Of a stretch of 64,000 nucleotides of DNA, positions 9,206-19,287 are shown one piece after another (position 1 is the stretch's first letter; every line of letters begins with the position of its first letter). The position numbers and the translations under genes are program-made. The notes beneath the pieces were generated by a model, which had not been told where the DNA came from, made no database searches, and worked only from the letters and a program-made list of their open reading frames with translations. This stretch comes from Verrucomicrobia bacterium Tous-C9LFEB (GTDB taxonomy: Bacteria > Verrucomicrobiota > Verrucomicrobiia > Methylacidiphilales > UBA1321): the NCBI GenBank assembly GCA_002304345.1, contig NEUU01000001.1, forward strand, positions 62,001 through 126,000. The letters run 5' to 3'.

Positions 9206-10216
9206 TTAGTGGGCCAGTACGATCCGGTAGCGGGCTTTGCCGGAGCGTAGGTGATCGAGCGCCTCGTTGATTTTCGAGAAAGGGAAGGTCTCGGTTACGG
9301 GCGCGATCTGGTGCCTCGCGGCAAAGTCGAGCATCTCCGCCACCGTGACGGGACTGCCGAGCGGTGAGCCGGAGATGGATTTCTGTCCACCGATGAGCGA
9401 GAACACGCCGACGGAAATCGGGGCGAGGACGGCGCCGACGAGATGGAGTTTTCCCTTGGGGGCGAGGGCGGTGAGGTACGCGGTCCAGTCGAGCGGAACG
9501 TTGACCGTGGAGAGAATGAAGTCGAGCGAACCGGCAATGGCATCCAGTTGCGCCTTGTCGCGGGAATTGACCACGTGATGTGCGCCGAGGGACATCGCTT
9601 CCGCCTTCTTGGAATCACTGGAGGAAAAGGCGGTGACTTCGCAACCCCACTTGTTGAGGAATTGCAGCGCCATATGACCGAGACCACCGATGCCGATGAC
9701 GCCGACCCGATCCGTCGGCCTGATACCGAGTTGCACAATGGGATTGAAAACCGTGATGCCGCCGCAGAACAGCGGGCCTGCCTTGGCCGCGTCGAGTCCT
9801 TCCGGCAGGGGCGTCGCCCAGGCCCAATGCGCGCGGAGTCGATCCGCAAAGCCGCCGTGACGACCCACGATGGTTTGCTCGGCCGTGGCGCAAAGGTTCT
9901 GGCTGCCGGAGAGACATTGCGGACAGCACATGCAACTGCCGGAGAACCAGCCGATGCCGACGCGCTGCCCCACTTTGACTTTCTTGACGGAGCGGCCCAC
10001 TTCCACAATCGTGCCGATCGCTTCGTGCCCGGCGACGAGCGGATAAACCGCATTGCCCCATTCGTTATCGATGACGGAAAGATCGGAGTGGCAGATGCCG
10101 CAATGACTGACGGTGATTTCGACCTGCTCGTCCCCCAGCGGACCGGGTGTGTAGTCAAAGGGTTGAAGGCGTCCGCCTTTTTCGAGGGCGGCATAGGCAT
10201 GGATCGGGGCGCTCAT
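9206..10216 (-). CDS. Zinc-dependent NAD(P)H alcohol dehydrogenase (CAD/YahK type)
   Basis: A 336-residue medium-chain dehydrogenase/reductase. Catalytic zinc ligands are Cys39 in HCGICHSDL and His64-Glu65 in AGHEAIG; the structural zinc is bound by Cys95, Cys98, Cys101 and Cys109. The Rossmann motif GIGGLG is at 175-180, followed by a Ser-rich SSSDSKK loop that in the cinnamyl-alcohol dehydrogenase group favours NADPH. It probably reduces a broad range of aldehydes. A good ribosome-binding site (AAGGAGAG) lies seven bases before the ATG. It is transcribed alone or with the small upstream gene; no pathway context is evident. Confidence 0.92.
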   Translation of the reverse strand: MSAPIHAYAALEKGGRLQPFDYTPGPLGDEQVEITVSHCGICHSDLSVIDNEWGNAVYPLVAGHEAIGTIVEVGRSVKKVKVGQRVGIGWFSGSCMCCPQCLSGSQNLCATAEQTIVGRHGGFADRLRAHWAWATPLPEGLDAAKAGPLFCGGITVFNPIVQLGIRPTDRVGVIGIGGLGHMALQFLNKWGCEVTAFSSSDSKKAEAMSLGAHHVVNSRDKAQLDAIAGSLDFILSTVNVPLDWTAYLTALAPKGKLHLVGAVLAPISVGVFSLIGGQKSISGSPLGSPVTVAEMLDFAARHQIAPVTETFPFSKINEALDHLRSGKARYRIVLAH

Positions 10217-10284
10217 GAACTCTCCTTGGGTTGCAGGGTTGAGAGGGAAGATAGCACAAATTGGCCGTGGACGCTAATTGAGGA

Positions 10285-10500
10285 TCACCAGCGTGTGTAG
10301 TCGGTTTTTTCCGGGTGACGATAGCGATTTTTCAGAATCAGAGTTGAGGTGCCTGATAAAATCGCAAAGACGATCGTAATAATGGCGCTTGCGAGGTCGC
10401 TGACGATAGGGAGGGCGAACGACCAGAGAATAATGCCAAGCAACGCACCTAACAGTGCGCCACAGAGAAACGACGCGATTTGGATGAGTCTTTCTTTCAT
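10285..10500 (-). CDS. Small hydrophobic membrane protein, function unknown
   Basis: A 71-residue open reading frame with two predicted transmembrane helices, roughly residues 7-29 (SFLCGALLGALLGIILWSF) and 33-55, and a basic C-terminus (KNRYRHPEKTD). I recognise no family. It begins 17 bases downstream of the TPR gene stop on the same strand, consistent with a transcript from that gene. The strong hydrophobic pattern favours a real gene over chance, but the short length leaves doubt. Confidence 0.5.
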   Translation of the reverse strand: MKERLIQIASFLCGALLGALLGIILWSFALPIVSDLASAIITIVFAILSGTSTLILKNRYRHPEKTDYTRW

Positions 10501-10517
10501 GACTCGTCGGAGGTGGG

Positions 10518-11189
10518 CTACTTCTTCTCTTCAACCGGCTTGGGCGCGGGGAAAAGAATCAGGAACGTCTTCATGTGGGTGGCGAAAGTGTCGTTGCCAT
10601 ACATGGTGCGGGCGAGCTGCAGGTCCTTGTCCACGGCGTCGACTTTCTTGGACGCTTGGGCGATGGCGGCTTTGCCAAAGTAATAGCCGGGGTGTAGGTC
10701 GCTGAATTGGTCGAGCAGGATGAGCTGTTTGCCCGCGCCGGAGAGATCGTTGCGGCCGACGTGACAGTAGAGCATCTTCAGGACGCCGTCCGGATCTTTG
10801 GGGCGGAGTTTGAGGAATTGCTGATAGGCGTCCATGGCGGGGATGTACTGCCGCTGGCGGAAATAGACGTCGCCGAGGTATTCGTAACCCGGGGTATAAT
10901 CGGGCGCGGCTTCGAGCCCGGCTTTCACGAGTTTTTCGGCGAGGGGGTATTCACCAAGCTCAAGGGCGATGCGGCCCTGCAAAATCTTCAGCTTGGGATC
11001 GCCGGCTTTGAGTTTTTGCGCCTTCAGGGCTTCCTCGCGGGCGGTTTTGTATTCGCCATTTTTGTAGGCGATGAGGGCGGCGCGGTAGTCCTCGGCAAAG
11101 GAACTCGGGGCGGGAACGTTATTAATATCCTGGGCGTGAAGTGGCAGAATTGCCGCGAGCAGACAACATCCCAAGAGCAAGTATTTCAT
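10518..11189 (-). CDS. Secreted tetratricopeptide-repeat protein
   Basis: A 223-residue protein with a signal peptide (MKYLLLGCCLLAAILPLHAQ) followed by three to four TPR-like repeats, e.g. DYRAALIAYKNGEYKTAREE, GEYPLAEKLVKAGLEAAPDY and RQRQYIPAMDAYQQFLKLRP. TPRs mediate protein-protein contacts; the partner is unknown. The start at 11189 is supported by a GGGGAT Shine-Dalgarno and by the signal peptide; the longer open frame to 11402 overlaps zwf and is rejected. It lies 65 bases beyond the end of zwf on the same strand. Confidence 0.8.
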   Translation of the reverse strand: MKYLLLGCCLLAAILPLHAQDINNVPAPSSFAEDYRAALIAYKNGEYKTAREEALKAQKLKAGDPKLKILQGRIALELGEYPLAEKLVKAGLEAAPDYTPGYEYLGDVYFRQRQYIPAMDAYQQFLKLRPKDPDGVLKMLYCHVGRNDLSGAGKQLILLDQFSDLHPGYYFGKAAIAQASKKVDAVDKDLQLARTMYGNDTFATHMKTFLILFPAPKPVEEKK

Positions 11190-11254
11190 AGTTATCCCCA
11201 GTCGTTTCGAGAGCGACTCTAACTCTCGAAACGACGTGCGCCAAGATTTTAGAT

Positions 11255-12790
11255 TTAATCCTTCGGCGAGACCCAGTGGCGGCCATCGCGTTCGAGGAGA
11301 AGATCGGATTCGACCGGGCCCATGGAACCGCACGCATAGAGAGGGAGGTTCTCGACCGTCTGCAGGTCCCATGCGGCATGCACCGCGTCCACGAGTCGCC
11401 ATGCTTCCTCGGTTTCATCGGACCGGGTGAAGAGGGTCGATTCGCCGACGAGCGCATCGATGATGAGCCGTTCGTAGGCTTCGGGCAGGTAATCGGTGAA
11501 GCCACCCTGATAGGTGAATTTCATGTCGACCAACTGCGCGGCGGACTTGGACGGGGTCTTGGCGTTGAAGTTGACCGTGATGCCTTCGTTCGGCTGGATG
11601 CGGATGCGCAGCGAGTTGCGGCGCAGATGCGCTTCCCCCGCGGCGGCAAAGAGCACGCTGGGCGGACGATTGAAGACGATATTGATTTCCGTGAACTGCT
11701 TCGTGAGGGCCTTGCCGGTGCGCAGGTAGAAGGGCACTCCCGCCCAGCGCCAGTTGTCGATTTCAAAGCGAACCGCCACGTAGGTCTCTGTCAGCGAATT
11801 CGGGCTGACCTTCTCTTCCTGGCGATACGCATTGATCGCTTTTTTATCAATGAAGCCGCCCCCGTATTGGGCCCGGACGGCGCTCTTGGCGAGTTCCTCG
11901 GGGCTGGGCGTGGGGATGGACTTGAGCACCTTCACTTTTTCATCGCGGATCGATTCGGCATCGAGCGAGGCCGGCGGTTCCATCGCGGTGATGGTGAGGA
12001 GCTGGAAGAGGTGATTCTGGAGCATGTCGCGCGAGGCTCCGGCGGTGTCGTAGTAACCGCCACGGCCTTCCACGCCGACTTTTTCCGCCACGGTGATCTG
12101 CACGTGATCGATGTAGCGGCGATTCCAGAGCGGCTCATAGATGGAATTGGCAAAGCGGAAGTAGAGGAGATTCTGCACCGTCTCTTTGCCGAGATAGTGG
12201 TCGATACGGAAGATGTTCTTTTCCGGGAAAGCGGCCTGCAGGGATTTGTTCAGCTCCTTCGCGCTGGCGAGATCTTCGCCGAACGGCTTTTCCACGATCA
12301 GGCGGCGCATCTGCTCGGGTGAGCCGGTGGCGAGTCCCGCTTCGGAAAGATTCTGGGCGACGATGTTGAAGTAGTTCGGCGAGGTGGCGAGATAGAAGAG
12401 GTAGTTGCCTTGAATGATCTCGGCTTCGGGAAGGCCCTTCAGTTTTTCACCCAGCTTGCGGTACGACTCGGCGTCCGGCAGGTCGCCCTGGAAATAATAG
12501 ATGTGCTGCGCGAGCTTTGCCCAGACGGCTTCATCGATCGGCTTGGTGTGGGAAAACTTGTCGAGAGCCTCTTTCAGATCCTTGCGGAATTCGTCATCCG
12601 ACTTCGGACGGCGGGCGAAGCCCATGATGACAAAGCCGTCCGGCAGCAGTCCGTTCTTGGCGAGGTGATAGAAGGCCGGAACGATTTTGCGATGGGTCAA
12701 ATCGCCGGTGGCGCCGAAGATGATGGCTGCGGCGGGAGCCACTTTCTTGGGGTTCACGATGCAGTTGGTGGCAGCATTGGAGTTGGGCAT
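11255..12790 (-). CDS. zwf: Glucose-6-phosphate 1-dehydrogenase
   Basis: A 511-residue enzyme oxidising glucose 6-phosphate to 6-phosphogluconolactone with NAD(P)+. The nucleotide-binding motif GATGDLTHRK is at residues 26-35, EKPFG at 167-171 and the catalytic RIDHYLGKE at 195-203 with the essential histidine; WRWAGVPFYLRTGK is the typical C-terminal substrate region. Length matches bacterial Zwf (~490-515). gnd is upstream on the same strand with a 170-base gap, giving two of the three oxidative pentose phosphate steps; no lactonase gene is beside them. Confidence 0.97.
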   Translation of the reverse strand: MPNSNAATNCIVNPKKVAPAAAIIFGATGDLTHRKIVPAFYHLAKNGLLPDGFVIMGFARRPKSDDEFRKDLKEALDKFSHTKPIDEAVWAKLAQHIYYFQGDLPDAESYRKLGEKLKGLPEAEIIQGNYLFYLATSPNYFNIVAQNLSEAGLATGSPEQMRRLIVEKPFGEDLASAKELNKSLQAAFPEKNIFRIDHYLGKETVQNLLYFRFANSIYEPLWNRRYIDHVQITVAEKVGVEGRGGYYDTAGASRDMLQNHLFQLLTITAMEPPASLDAESIRDEKVKVLKSIPTPSPEELAKSAVRAQYGGGFIDKKAINAYRQEEKVSPNSLTETYVAVRFEIDNWRWAGVPFYLRTGKALTKQFTEINIVFNRPPSVLFAAAGEAHLRRNSLRIRIQPNEGITVNFNAKTPSKSAAQLVDMKFTYQGGFTDYLPEAYERLIIDALVGESTLFTRSDETEEAWRLVDAVHAAWDLQTVENLPLYACGSMGPVESDLLLERDGRHWVSPKD

Positions 12791-12891
12791 AATTCGTTCC
12801 TGTATTTATCGTGGTGAGTCAGTTCGCAGAACGGCGCAAGTCCGTCCTGTTTTTCCCCGGCGGCCGTGCATGACGGCTCCCTCGTTCGCCA

Positions 12892-12911
12892 CCCCTCCGG
12901 TGAGGGAGGGG
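12892..12911. repeat. Hairpin between gnd and zwf
   Basis: CCCCTCC (12892-12898) pairs with GGAGGGG (12905-12911) across a six-base loop. It lies downstream of gnd and upstream of zwf on the minus strand and lacks a U-tract, so it is more likely an mRNA-stabilising or repeat-derived hairpin than a terminator. Confidence 0.4.
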
Positions 12912-12960
12912 ATTTGGACCTATCTTGTAGTCGGCGTATTCTCCTGTGGTCTTGAGTGGA

Positions 12961-14418
<1,458 letters not shown>

Positions 14419-14580
14419 GGTAGTAGGTAATAGAGGTTGGGAAAGTTGAGCTATAAGGATGACTCGTGACGATTGTAGGTCACCTTACAACGGGTTGGAC
14501 TGTCGACAATCCAAATTTATGCGAATCCGAAAATTTACGAGTTGCGTTTACAGCGCATTCGACCTTAATAACAACCCGCC

Positions 14581-15291
14581 ATGGGACGACTTGATGAACT
14601 CGATCTAGAGAAGCAGATTTCCAAAGACGATTACCGCGAGAAACTGCAAGAGTTGCAGTTGTCATTGTTACACTATCAGCGACGCATTCTGGAGAGCAAA
14701 CGGACCGTCATCCTGGTCTTTGAAGGACCCGACGCCGCAGGCAAAGGCGGCATCATCAAGCGCATCACCGAGAAGCTCGATCCGCGCCTCGTCCGCGTGT
14801 ACTCGATCATCAAGCCGACGGCGGAGGAATACCGCCACCATTATCTCTGGCGCTTCTGGAACAAGCTGCCGTGCGAGGGCGAAGTCGCCATTTACGACCG
14901 CTCTTGGTATGGCCGCGTGCTCGTCGAACGCGTGGAGGAATTCTGTACCGAGGACGAATGGAAACGCGCCTATCGCGAGATCAATGATTTCGAGCGCACG
15001 CTCGTCGAGGGCGGCGCGGTCATGATGAAATTCTATCTGAGCATCAGCAAGAGCGAGCAGCTCAAACGCTTCGAAAAACGCGCCGCCGATCCCTACAAAC
15101 ATTGGAAGATCAGCGATGAAGATTGGCGCAATCGCCGCAAGTGGAAGGAACACGTTGCCGCCGCCGAAGAGATGTTCGAGCGTACCGACACGAAGCTCGC
15201 GCCATGGCATGTTGTCGAAGGCGAATTCAAATGGCATGGCCGCATCAAGGTGCTCAAGCACATCGCCAAGCGGTTCGCGGCGGAGTTTTAG
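14581..15291 (+). CDS. Polyphosphate kinase 2 family protein
   Basis: A 236-residue PPK2-type kinase that uses polyphosphate to phosphorylate nucleotides (or the reverse). Walker A GPDAAGKGG is at 49-57, the lid residues KPTAEEYRHHYLWRFW follow, and Walker B YDRSWYGRVL lies at 105-114. The one-domain length and the sequence around FEGPDAAGKGGIIKRITEKL fit the short PPK2 classes that phosphorylate nucleoside mono- or diphosphates; the class cannot be fixed by eye. No clear ribosome-binding site precedes the ATG. The gene is followed directly by members of an inverted-repeat family. Confidence 0.9.
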   Translation: MGRLDELDLEKQISKDDYREKLQELQLSLLHYQRRILESKRTVILVFEGPDAAGKGGIIKRITEKLDPRLVRVYSIIKPTAEEYRHHYLWRFWNKLPCEGEVAIYDRSWYGRVLVERVEEFCTEDEWKRAYREINDFERTLVEGGAVMMKFYLSISKSEQLKRFEKRAADPYKHWKISDEDWRNRRKWKEHVAAAEEMFERTDTKLAPWHVVEGEFKWHGRIKVLKHIAKRFAAEF

Positions 15292-15295
15292 CTGA

Positions 15296-15412
15296 GAGTT
15301 CGAAGTTTTCAGTTTTAGGTTTTCAGTTTAGGCTTCGAAAATGATTTTGTCGTGGTCTGCGAGTTCAAGAATTCGCTCGGCCACTGAAAACTGAAAACTT
15401 CGAACTGAAAAC
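15296..15412. repeat. Inverted copies of the CTGAAAAC/TTCGAA repeat before the thioesterase gene
   Basis: The unit beginning AGTTCGAAGTTTTCAGTTTT lies at 15297-15316 and continues imperfectly to 15330; an inverted, longer copy lies at 15381-15412 and ends seven bases before the thioesterase ATG. The two face each other across ~50 bases, so the transcript can fold into a long hairpin. The same unit occurs at 15850-15996 and 33553-33589. Confidence 0.8.
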
Positions 15413-15418
15413 TGTTTT

Positions 15419-15847
15419 ATGTCCTCTCTCCCCAAAGAACCCCGCCTTGTTACACCCATCGAGGTTTACTATTTCGATACCGATGCCGGTGGCGTCGTGC
15501 ACAACGTCGCCTACCTGCGCTTGATCGAAGCGGCGCGGTCGAAGTTTTCCGCGCATCTCGGCTGGACGGTGAAGGAAATGGGCGAGACGGGACTCGTGCC
15601 GGTCGTCGCTCGCACCGAGATTGATTACATGCGCCCCGCGAAGTTGGGCGATATTCTGCTCATCGATGTGAAACTTGCCGGGATGGAGAAAGTGAAGTTC
15701 TACATCGAATCCACCATCACCCGCGAATCGGACGGCGTGTTCATTGCCCAATGTCGCCAGACGATGGTGACGGTTCAATTGCCGGGTGGCCGCCCGCAGC
15801 GCGTGCCGCAGGCGTGGAAGGAAGCGTTTCCCGAGCTGTCGCTCTAG
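15419..15847 (+). CDS. Acyl-CoA thioesterase, YbgC/4HBT hotdog family
   Basis: A 142-residue single hotdog-fold protein. The active-site signature YYFDTDAGGVVHNVAYLRL near residues 18-36, with the catalytic Asp, is that of YbgC-type 4-hydroxybenzoyl-CoA thioesterases, which hydrolyse short-chain acyl-CoA or acyl-ACP. In proteobacteria ybgC sits in the tol-pal operon; here it does not, although a Tol-like operon occurs elsewhere in the window. The gene is isolated between two inverted-repeat hairpins. Confidence 0.88.
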   Translation: MSSLPKEPRLVTPIEVYYFDTDAGGVVHNVAYLRLIEAARSKFSAHLGWTVKEMGETGLVPVVARTEIDYMRPAKLGDILLIDVKLAGMEKVKFYIESTITRESDGVFIAQCRQTMVTVQLPGGRPQRVPQAWKEAFPELSL

Positions 15848-15849
15848 GA

Positions 15850-15996
15850 GTTTTCAGTTCGAAGTTTTCGGTTTTCAGTGGAGGACGGGAATTTCCCAAG
15901 TCATCCCTGAAAACTGAAAGTGGATAACTGAAAATTAACGTATCAGCTCAAAGTCTTCGGCTTTCCACTGAAAACCGAAAACTTCGAACTGAAAAC
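15850..15996. repeat. 33-base perfect inverted repeat of the same family after the thioesterase gene
   Basis: A 33-base arm at 15850-15882 (starting GTTTTCAGTTCGAAG) is repeated perfectly in inverted orientation at 15964-15996; a degenerate internal copy (CTGAAAACTGAAAG) sits at 15907-15920. The whole is a 147-base element lying between convergent genes, 12 bases from the stop codon of asd, and would form a very stable stem. Confidence 0.85.
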
Positions 15997-15998
15997 GA

Positions 15999-17006
15999 TT
16001 ACTCGCCCTTGGCGAGGAATTCCGCAATCTGCACCGCGTTCCACGCCGCGCCCTTGAGCAACTGGTCGCCGCTGATGAACAACGCGAGGCTGTTCGGGTG
16101 CGAGTTGTCCTTGCGGATGCGACCCACATGCACGTCGAGATCGCCGCTGGCTTCGATCGGCATCGGGAAGTGATTATTCGCCGCATCGTCCACGAGCTTC
16201 ACGCCGGGAGCCTTGGCCAAAATCGCGCGGGCTTCCTCGGGAGAAAGCGGACGCTTGGTCTCGATCACCACCGATTCCGAATGCGCGCGGAACACCGGCA
16301 CGCGAATGCAGGTGGCGCAGATCGGGAGATTCGGCACATGGAACATCTTGCGGATTTCCTCGGTGACCTTGTTCTCTTCCTCGTTGTAACCGTTCTCGGC
16401 CACCTTGGTGTTGTGGGAGAAAAGATTGAAGGCGATCTGGTGCGGGAAGACCGACTTGGTGATCGGTTCGCCCTTGGCAAATTGCTTCGCCTGGCTCTCC
16501 AGTTCCGCCATCGCCTGCGCACCCGCACCGCTGGCCGATTGGTACGTGCTGACAATGATGCGTTCGATGGTCGCCGCTTCGTGCAACGGCCACAGCGGCA
16601 CACCGAGAATCGCCGCGGAGCAATTCGGATTCGCCACGATGCCCTTGTGCTTCTTCAGGTCGCCCGGATTGATTTCCGGCACGACGAGTGGCACGTCTTC
16701 CTGCATGCGGAAGGCGGACGAATTATCGATCACGACCGCGCCGGCCTTGATGGCGGCGGGGGCGAACTGACGCGAGCGGGTCGCCCCAGCGCTGAAGATC
16801 GCGTAGTGGATGTCCTTGAACGAGTTCTCGGTGAGTTCCTCGACCTTGAGGGATTCACCACGGAAAGTGAGGGTCTTGCCAACGGAACGGGCGGACGCCA
16901 GCAGGCGGACGGTGCCGGTCGGGAACTGACGGCGTTCAAGGGTGCGGAGAATTTCGACGCCGACCGCTCCGGTCGCGCCGACGATGGCAATGTTATAGGT
17001 CTTCAT
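15999..17006 (-). CDS. asd: Aspartate-semialdehyde dehydrogenase
   Basis: A 335-residue NADPH-dependent enzyme reducing aspartyl phosphate to aspartate semialdehyde for lysine/diaminopimelate, threonine and methionine synthesis. The N-terminal Rossmann motif VGATGAVG is at residues 9-16, the catalytic cysteine is Cys129 in ANPNCSA, and the substrate region QSASGAGAQAM follows. The C-terminal histidine region reads RVPVFRAHSESV. I chose the ATG at 17006 because the family begins directly with the Rossmann strand; an ATG at 17027 would add seven residues. Neither has a good ribosome-binding site. Confidence 0.94.
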   Translation of the reverse strand: MKTYNIAIVGATGAVGVEILRTLERRQFPTGTVRLLASARSVGKTLTFRGESLKVEELTENSFKDIHYAIFSAGATRSRQFAPAAIKAGAVVIDNSSAFRMQEDVPLVVPEINPGDLKKHKGIVANPNCSAAILGVPLWPLHEAATIERIIVSTYQSASGAGAQAMAELESQAKQFAKGEPITKSVFPHQIAFNLFSHNTKVAENGYNEEENKVTEEIRKMFHVPNLPICATCIRVPVFRAHSESVVIETKRPLSPEEARAILAKAPGVKLVDDAANNHFPMPIEASGDLDVHVGRIRKDNSHPNSLALFISGDQLLKGAAWNAVQIAEFLAKGE

Positions 17007-17141
17007 GGAAATGGCGAAACCGTGCATACTACTGGGTCGGCCCGAATTTGACCAGCAGGATATGGAAAAACGGTGGAATTCCTTTTTGAGGATTGAATCG
17101 GTCTTGACGGCGGGCAGGGGAGTCTTGAATCTTGAACTGCG

Positions 17142-18170
17142 ATGATCTTATTGCCACGGCTGGAACGTTGGTTGGCGGCGGGTGTTGTTGTAACCTTCCT
17201 CTTGGGAACGGCGCGGGGTCAAAACGCTCCCACGATGGAGCCGCAGCAGATCCTGAAGGAGCTCGAGTTGATCCAGAAGAATCGCTCCGGGCAATTCAAG
17301 AGTGGACTGCGCCAGCAGATCGACGCGCTCACGGCCGCCTCCGCGACCAAGCAAGCCGCCGTGGCGTTATACGAGGACGCCATTCAGGCGGTCGAGCACG
17401 AAGGCAAGCCGAAGGACGGCGCCGAATTCGCGACGTGGCGCGAGAAGAACAAGGAGATGTTGCTCGACGACGATTTCCGCACCGCGCTCCAATTGCACCT
17501 GCGCTATCTCGTTCTGAGCCTGAAGCGATTGGACGGGGATAAAGTCGAAGACCTGATGCCTTCGCTACTCGAATACACCGGTCAATTATCCACCAATATT
17601 TCCGACCTGATCAAACGCGAAAAAGCGCGCAACGATGTGCAGGAGCGCAACGAAAAGTACCGGCCCAAGGACAAGCAGGGCGAGAAAATCAATAAGGCGG
17701 TCCTAAGTACGGGCCGCGACATCCTCAATAAGCCCATGTCGGGTAGCGTCTTTGTGCGCTGGTACCGGCTGGAAGGGCATATCGGCGCGATCAAGGATTG
17801 GGAACAATCGAGCGGCAACATCGAGGGCATCGTGGACAAGATGCTCATGCCCTACATGCGCGAGAAAAAGGACGTCCGCCTGCTGGAACTCTGGGATGAC
17901 CGCATGGCGCGCGCCGAAGAGTTGGCCCGCAAGAGCGATCTGGCCATCGACCTCGATAAGTACCAGAACCAGACCCTGCCGACATTGCTGTGGAAAAAAG
18001 CGGAAGACCGCTTGCTGCTCGGTCAACGCGCCGTGGCGCTGACGGATATGTTCAACGTCGTCAAGGGCTACCAGTCACACCCCGACTTCGAAAAGTGGAG
18101 CAAGCAATTGTTTGGCCTCCTGAAATCGGATGGCGCGACGGAAACGGCTGCTGCTTCCGGCGCTCCTTAG
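17142..18170 (+). CDS. Secreted protein of unknown function
   Basis: A 342-residue protein with an N-terminal signal peptide (LAAGVVVTFLLGTARGQ). The rest is predominantly charged and alpha-helical, with segments such as MEPQQILKELELIQKNRSGQ and ISDLIKREKARNDVQERNEK that may form coiled coil. No enzymatic motif is visible and I do not recognise the family. Base composition is like the neighbouring core genes, unlike the next gene. It stands alone between asd (divergent) and the A+T-rich gene. Confidence 0.7.
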   Translation: MILLPRLERWLAAGVVVTFLLGTARGQNAPTMEPQQILKELELIQKNRSGQFKSGLRQQIDALTAASATKQAAVALYEDAIQAVEHEGKPKDGAEFATWREKNKEMLLDDDFRTALQLHLRYLVLSLKRLDGDKVEDLMPSLLEYTGQLSTNISDLIKREKARNDVQERNEKYRPKDKQGEKINKAVLSTGRDILNKPMSGSVFVRWYRLEGHIGAIKDWEQSSGNIEGIVDKMLMPYMREKKDVRLLELWDDRMARAEELARKSDLAIDLDKYQNQTLPTLLWKKAEDRLLLGQRAVALTDMFNVVKGYQSHPDFEKWSKQLFGLLKSDGATETAAASGAP

Positions 18171-18188
18171 GAAGTAAATAGGCTCGTG

Positions 18189-18223
18189 CCTATCGAAAAA
18201 AGGCTAGAAATTTAATCGATAGG
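18189..18223 (+). promoter_or_regulatory. Hairpin covering the ribosome-binding site of the A+T-rich gene
   Basis: CCTATCGA (18189-18196) pairs perfectly with TCGATAGG (18216-18223). The 3' arm ends in the AGG of the Shine-Dalgarno AGGA that lies six bases before the ATG at 18230, so the stem would hide the ribosome-binding site. Confidence 0.45.
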
Positions 18224-18229
18224 AATTCA

Positions 18230-19153
18230 ATGAAAAACTTCATTTACCTAACGTTCACGCTGCTGATGGCGATCGCGAATATAAAAGCTGAACAGGATGA
18301 GATTTTCTCTCAAGTTCAAAAGTACTTCTCTAGCGTGAATTCAATAGAGTACACGCTACAAAATAATACTGTTTATTATGAGGATCTTGCCAAAGCAAAA
18401 AAAACAGAAAAAGAACATTCGATAGAATTTTATTTTTTCGCGAATAAAAATAAATGGGGATATTCTTCGTATGACCTTAATGGAGATAAAAAGGAGTTAA
18501 TCTTTAGTCACGTTTATGATGGGACCAACGGATGTTTATTTGAACCTAGTAAAGACCGAATTACCGTCAGCAAATCTTCCGTTCAATATTATAGTCGATA
18601 TGGGTCAGGATTTAATAGGGTGCTAGATATTTATGGTTTTTTAAATGATGCTAGAGCGGATCAATCGAGAGTCATTCTTGCCCCCTCATTTTCTGATCTT
18701 AAAGACTCACTTAAATGGACGAAAATAGCGACTCGCATCGAATATCGAAAAGATGGTGACCTTAATAAGAGAAAGTGCAAAATCATTAAAATTAAGGGGT
18801 ATGATCTCCCTATTTCAAGCGATTTCTATGATGATTATTTTATTGTATATTTAGATGTAGATACTTTGCTTCCAATTAAAACGGAAAGATATAATTCGAC
18901 TGGAATTATTCTAGCTGAATCTGAAATTTCTCAATTTTCTAAAATAAATGGAATTGGTGAATCTATTCAATTTCCTAAGCTTGTGATAGAGAGAGTATAT
19001 ACGATAGATGGACGGCTGAAATGTACGACGACCTGTAACGTGGAAAATATCAAAATTAATTCTGCTATAGACGATTCTAAATTTGTCATGGATTACGAAA
19101 AAGCACGGAAGATATTCGATCTAGATAATCAGGTTTATATAAATCTAAAATAG
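18230..19153 (+). CDS. A+T-rich exported protein of unknown function
   Basis: A 307-residue protein with a signal peptide (MKNFIYLTFTLLMAIANIKA) and a Lys/Asn/Ile/Tyr-rich body. The beta-strand-rich pattern with DGTNGCLFEPS, a YLDVDTLLPIKTERYNS-like turn and a late VENIKINSAIDDSKFVMDY vaguely recalls LolA/outer-membrane lipoprotein-sorting folds, but I cannot confirm this. Base composition is strikingly different: the 60 bases at 18421-18480 contain 16 G or C, whereas 17341-17400 in the preceding gene contain 40. A good AGGA ribosome-binding site supports the start. Likely a recent acquisition. Confidence 0.75.
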   Translation: MKNFIYLTFTLLMAIANIKAEQDEIFSQVQKYFSSVNSIEYTLQNNTVYYEDLAKAKKTEKEHSIEFYFFANKNKWGYSSYDLNGDKKELIFSHVYDGTNGCLFEPSKDRITVSKSSVQYYSRYGSGFNRVLDIYGFLNDARADQSRVILAPSFSDLKDSLKWTKIATRIEYRKDGDLNKRKCKIIKIKGYDLPISSDFYDDYFIVYLDVDTLLPIKTERYNSTGIILAESEISQFSKINGIGESIQFPKLVIERVYTIDGRLKCTTTCNVENIKINSAIDDSKFVMDYEKARKIFDLDNQVYINLK

Positions 19154-19287
19154 ATGCTTGTAGGAAAGAGGGGTAGGTAGCGCGTGAGAAGGCCCCTTCT
19201 CCTTATCATTTCCCGACATCAGTCGGCCACCAACAACCGACGGGCCATGGGAAGAAATCATCGGGGGTAAGCGACTCCCTGTCCGCG

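Noticed and set aside
12791..12960. 6-Phosphogluconolactonase gene between gnd and zwf
   Set aside because: The 170-base gap is too short and contains only a hairpin.
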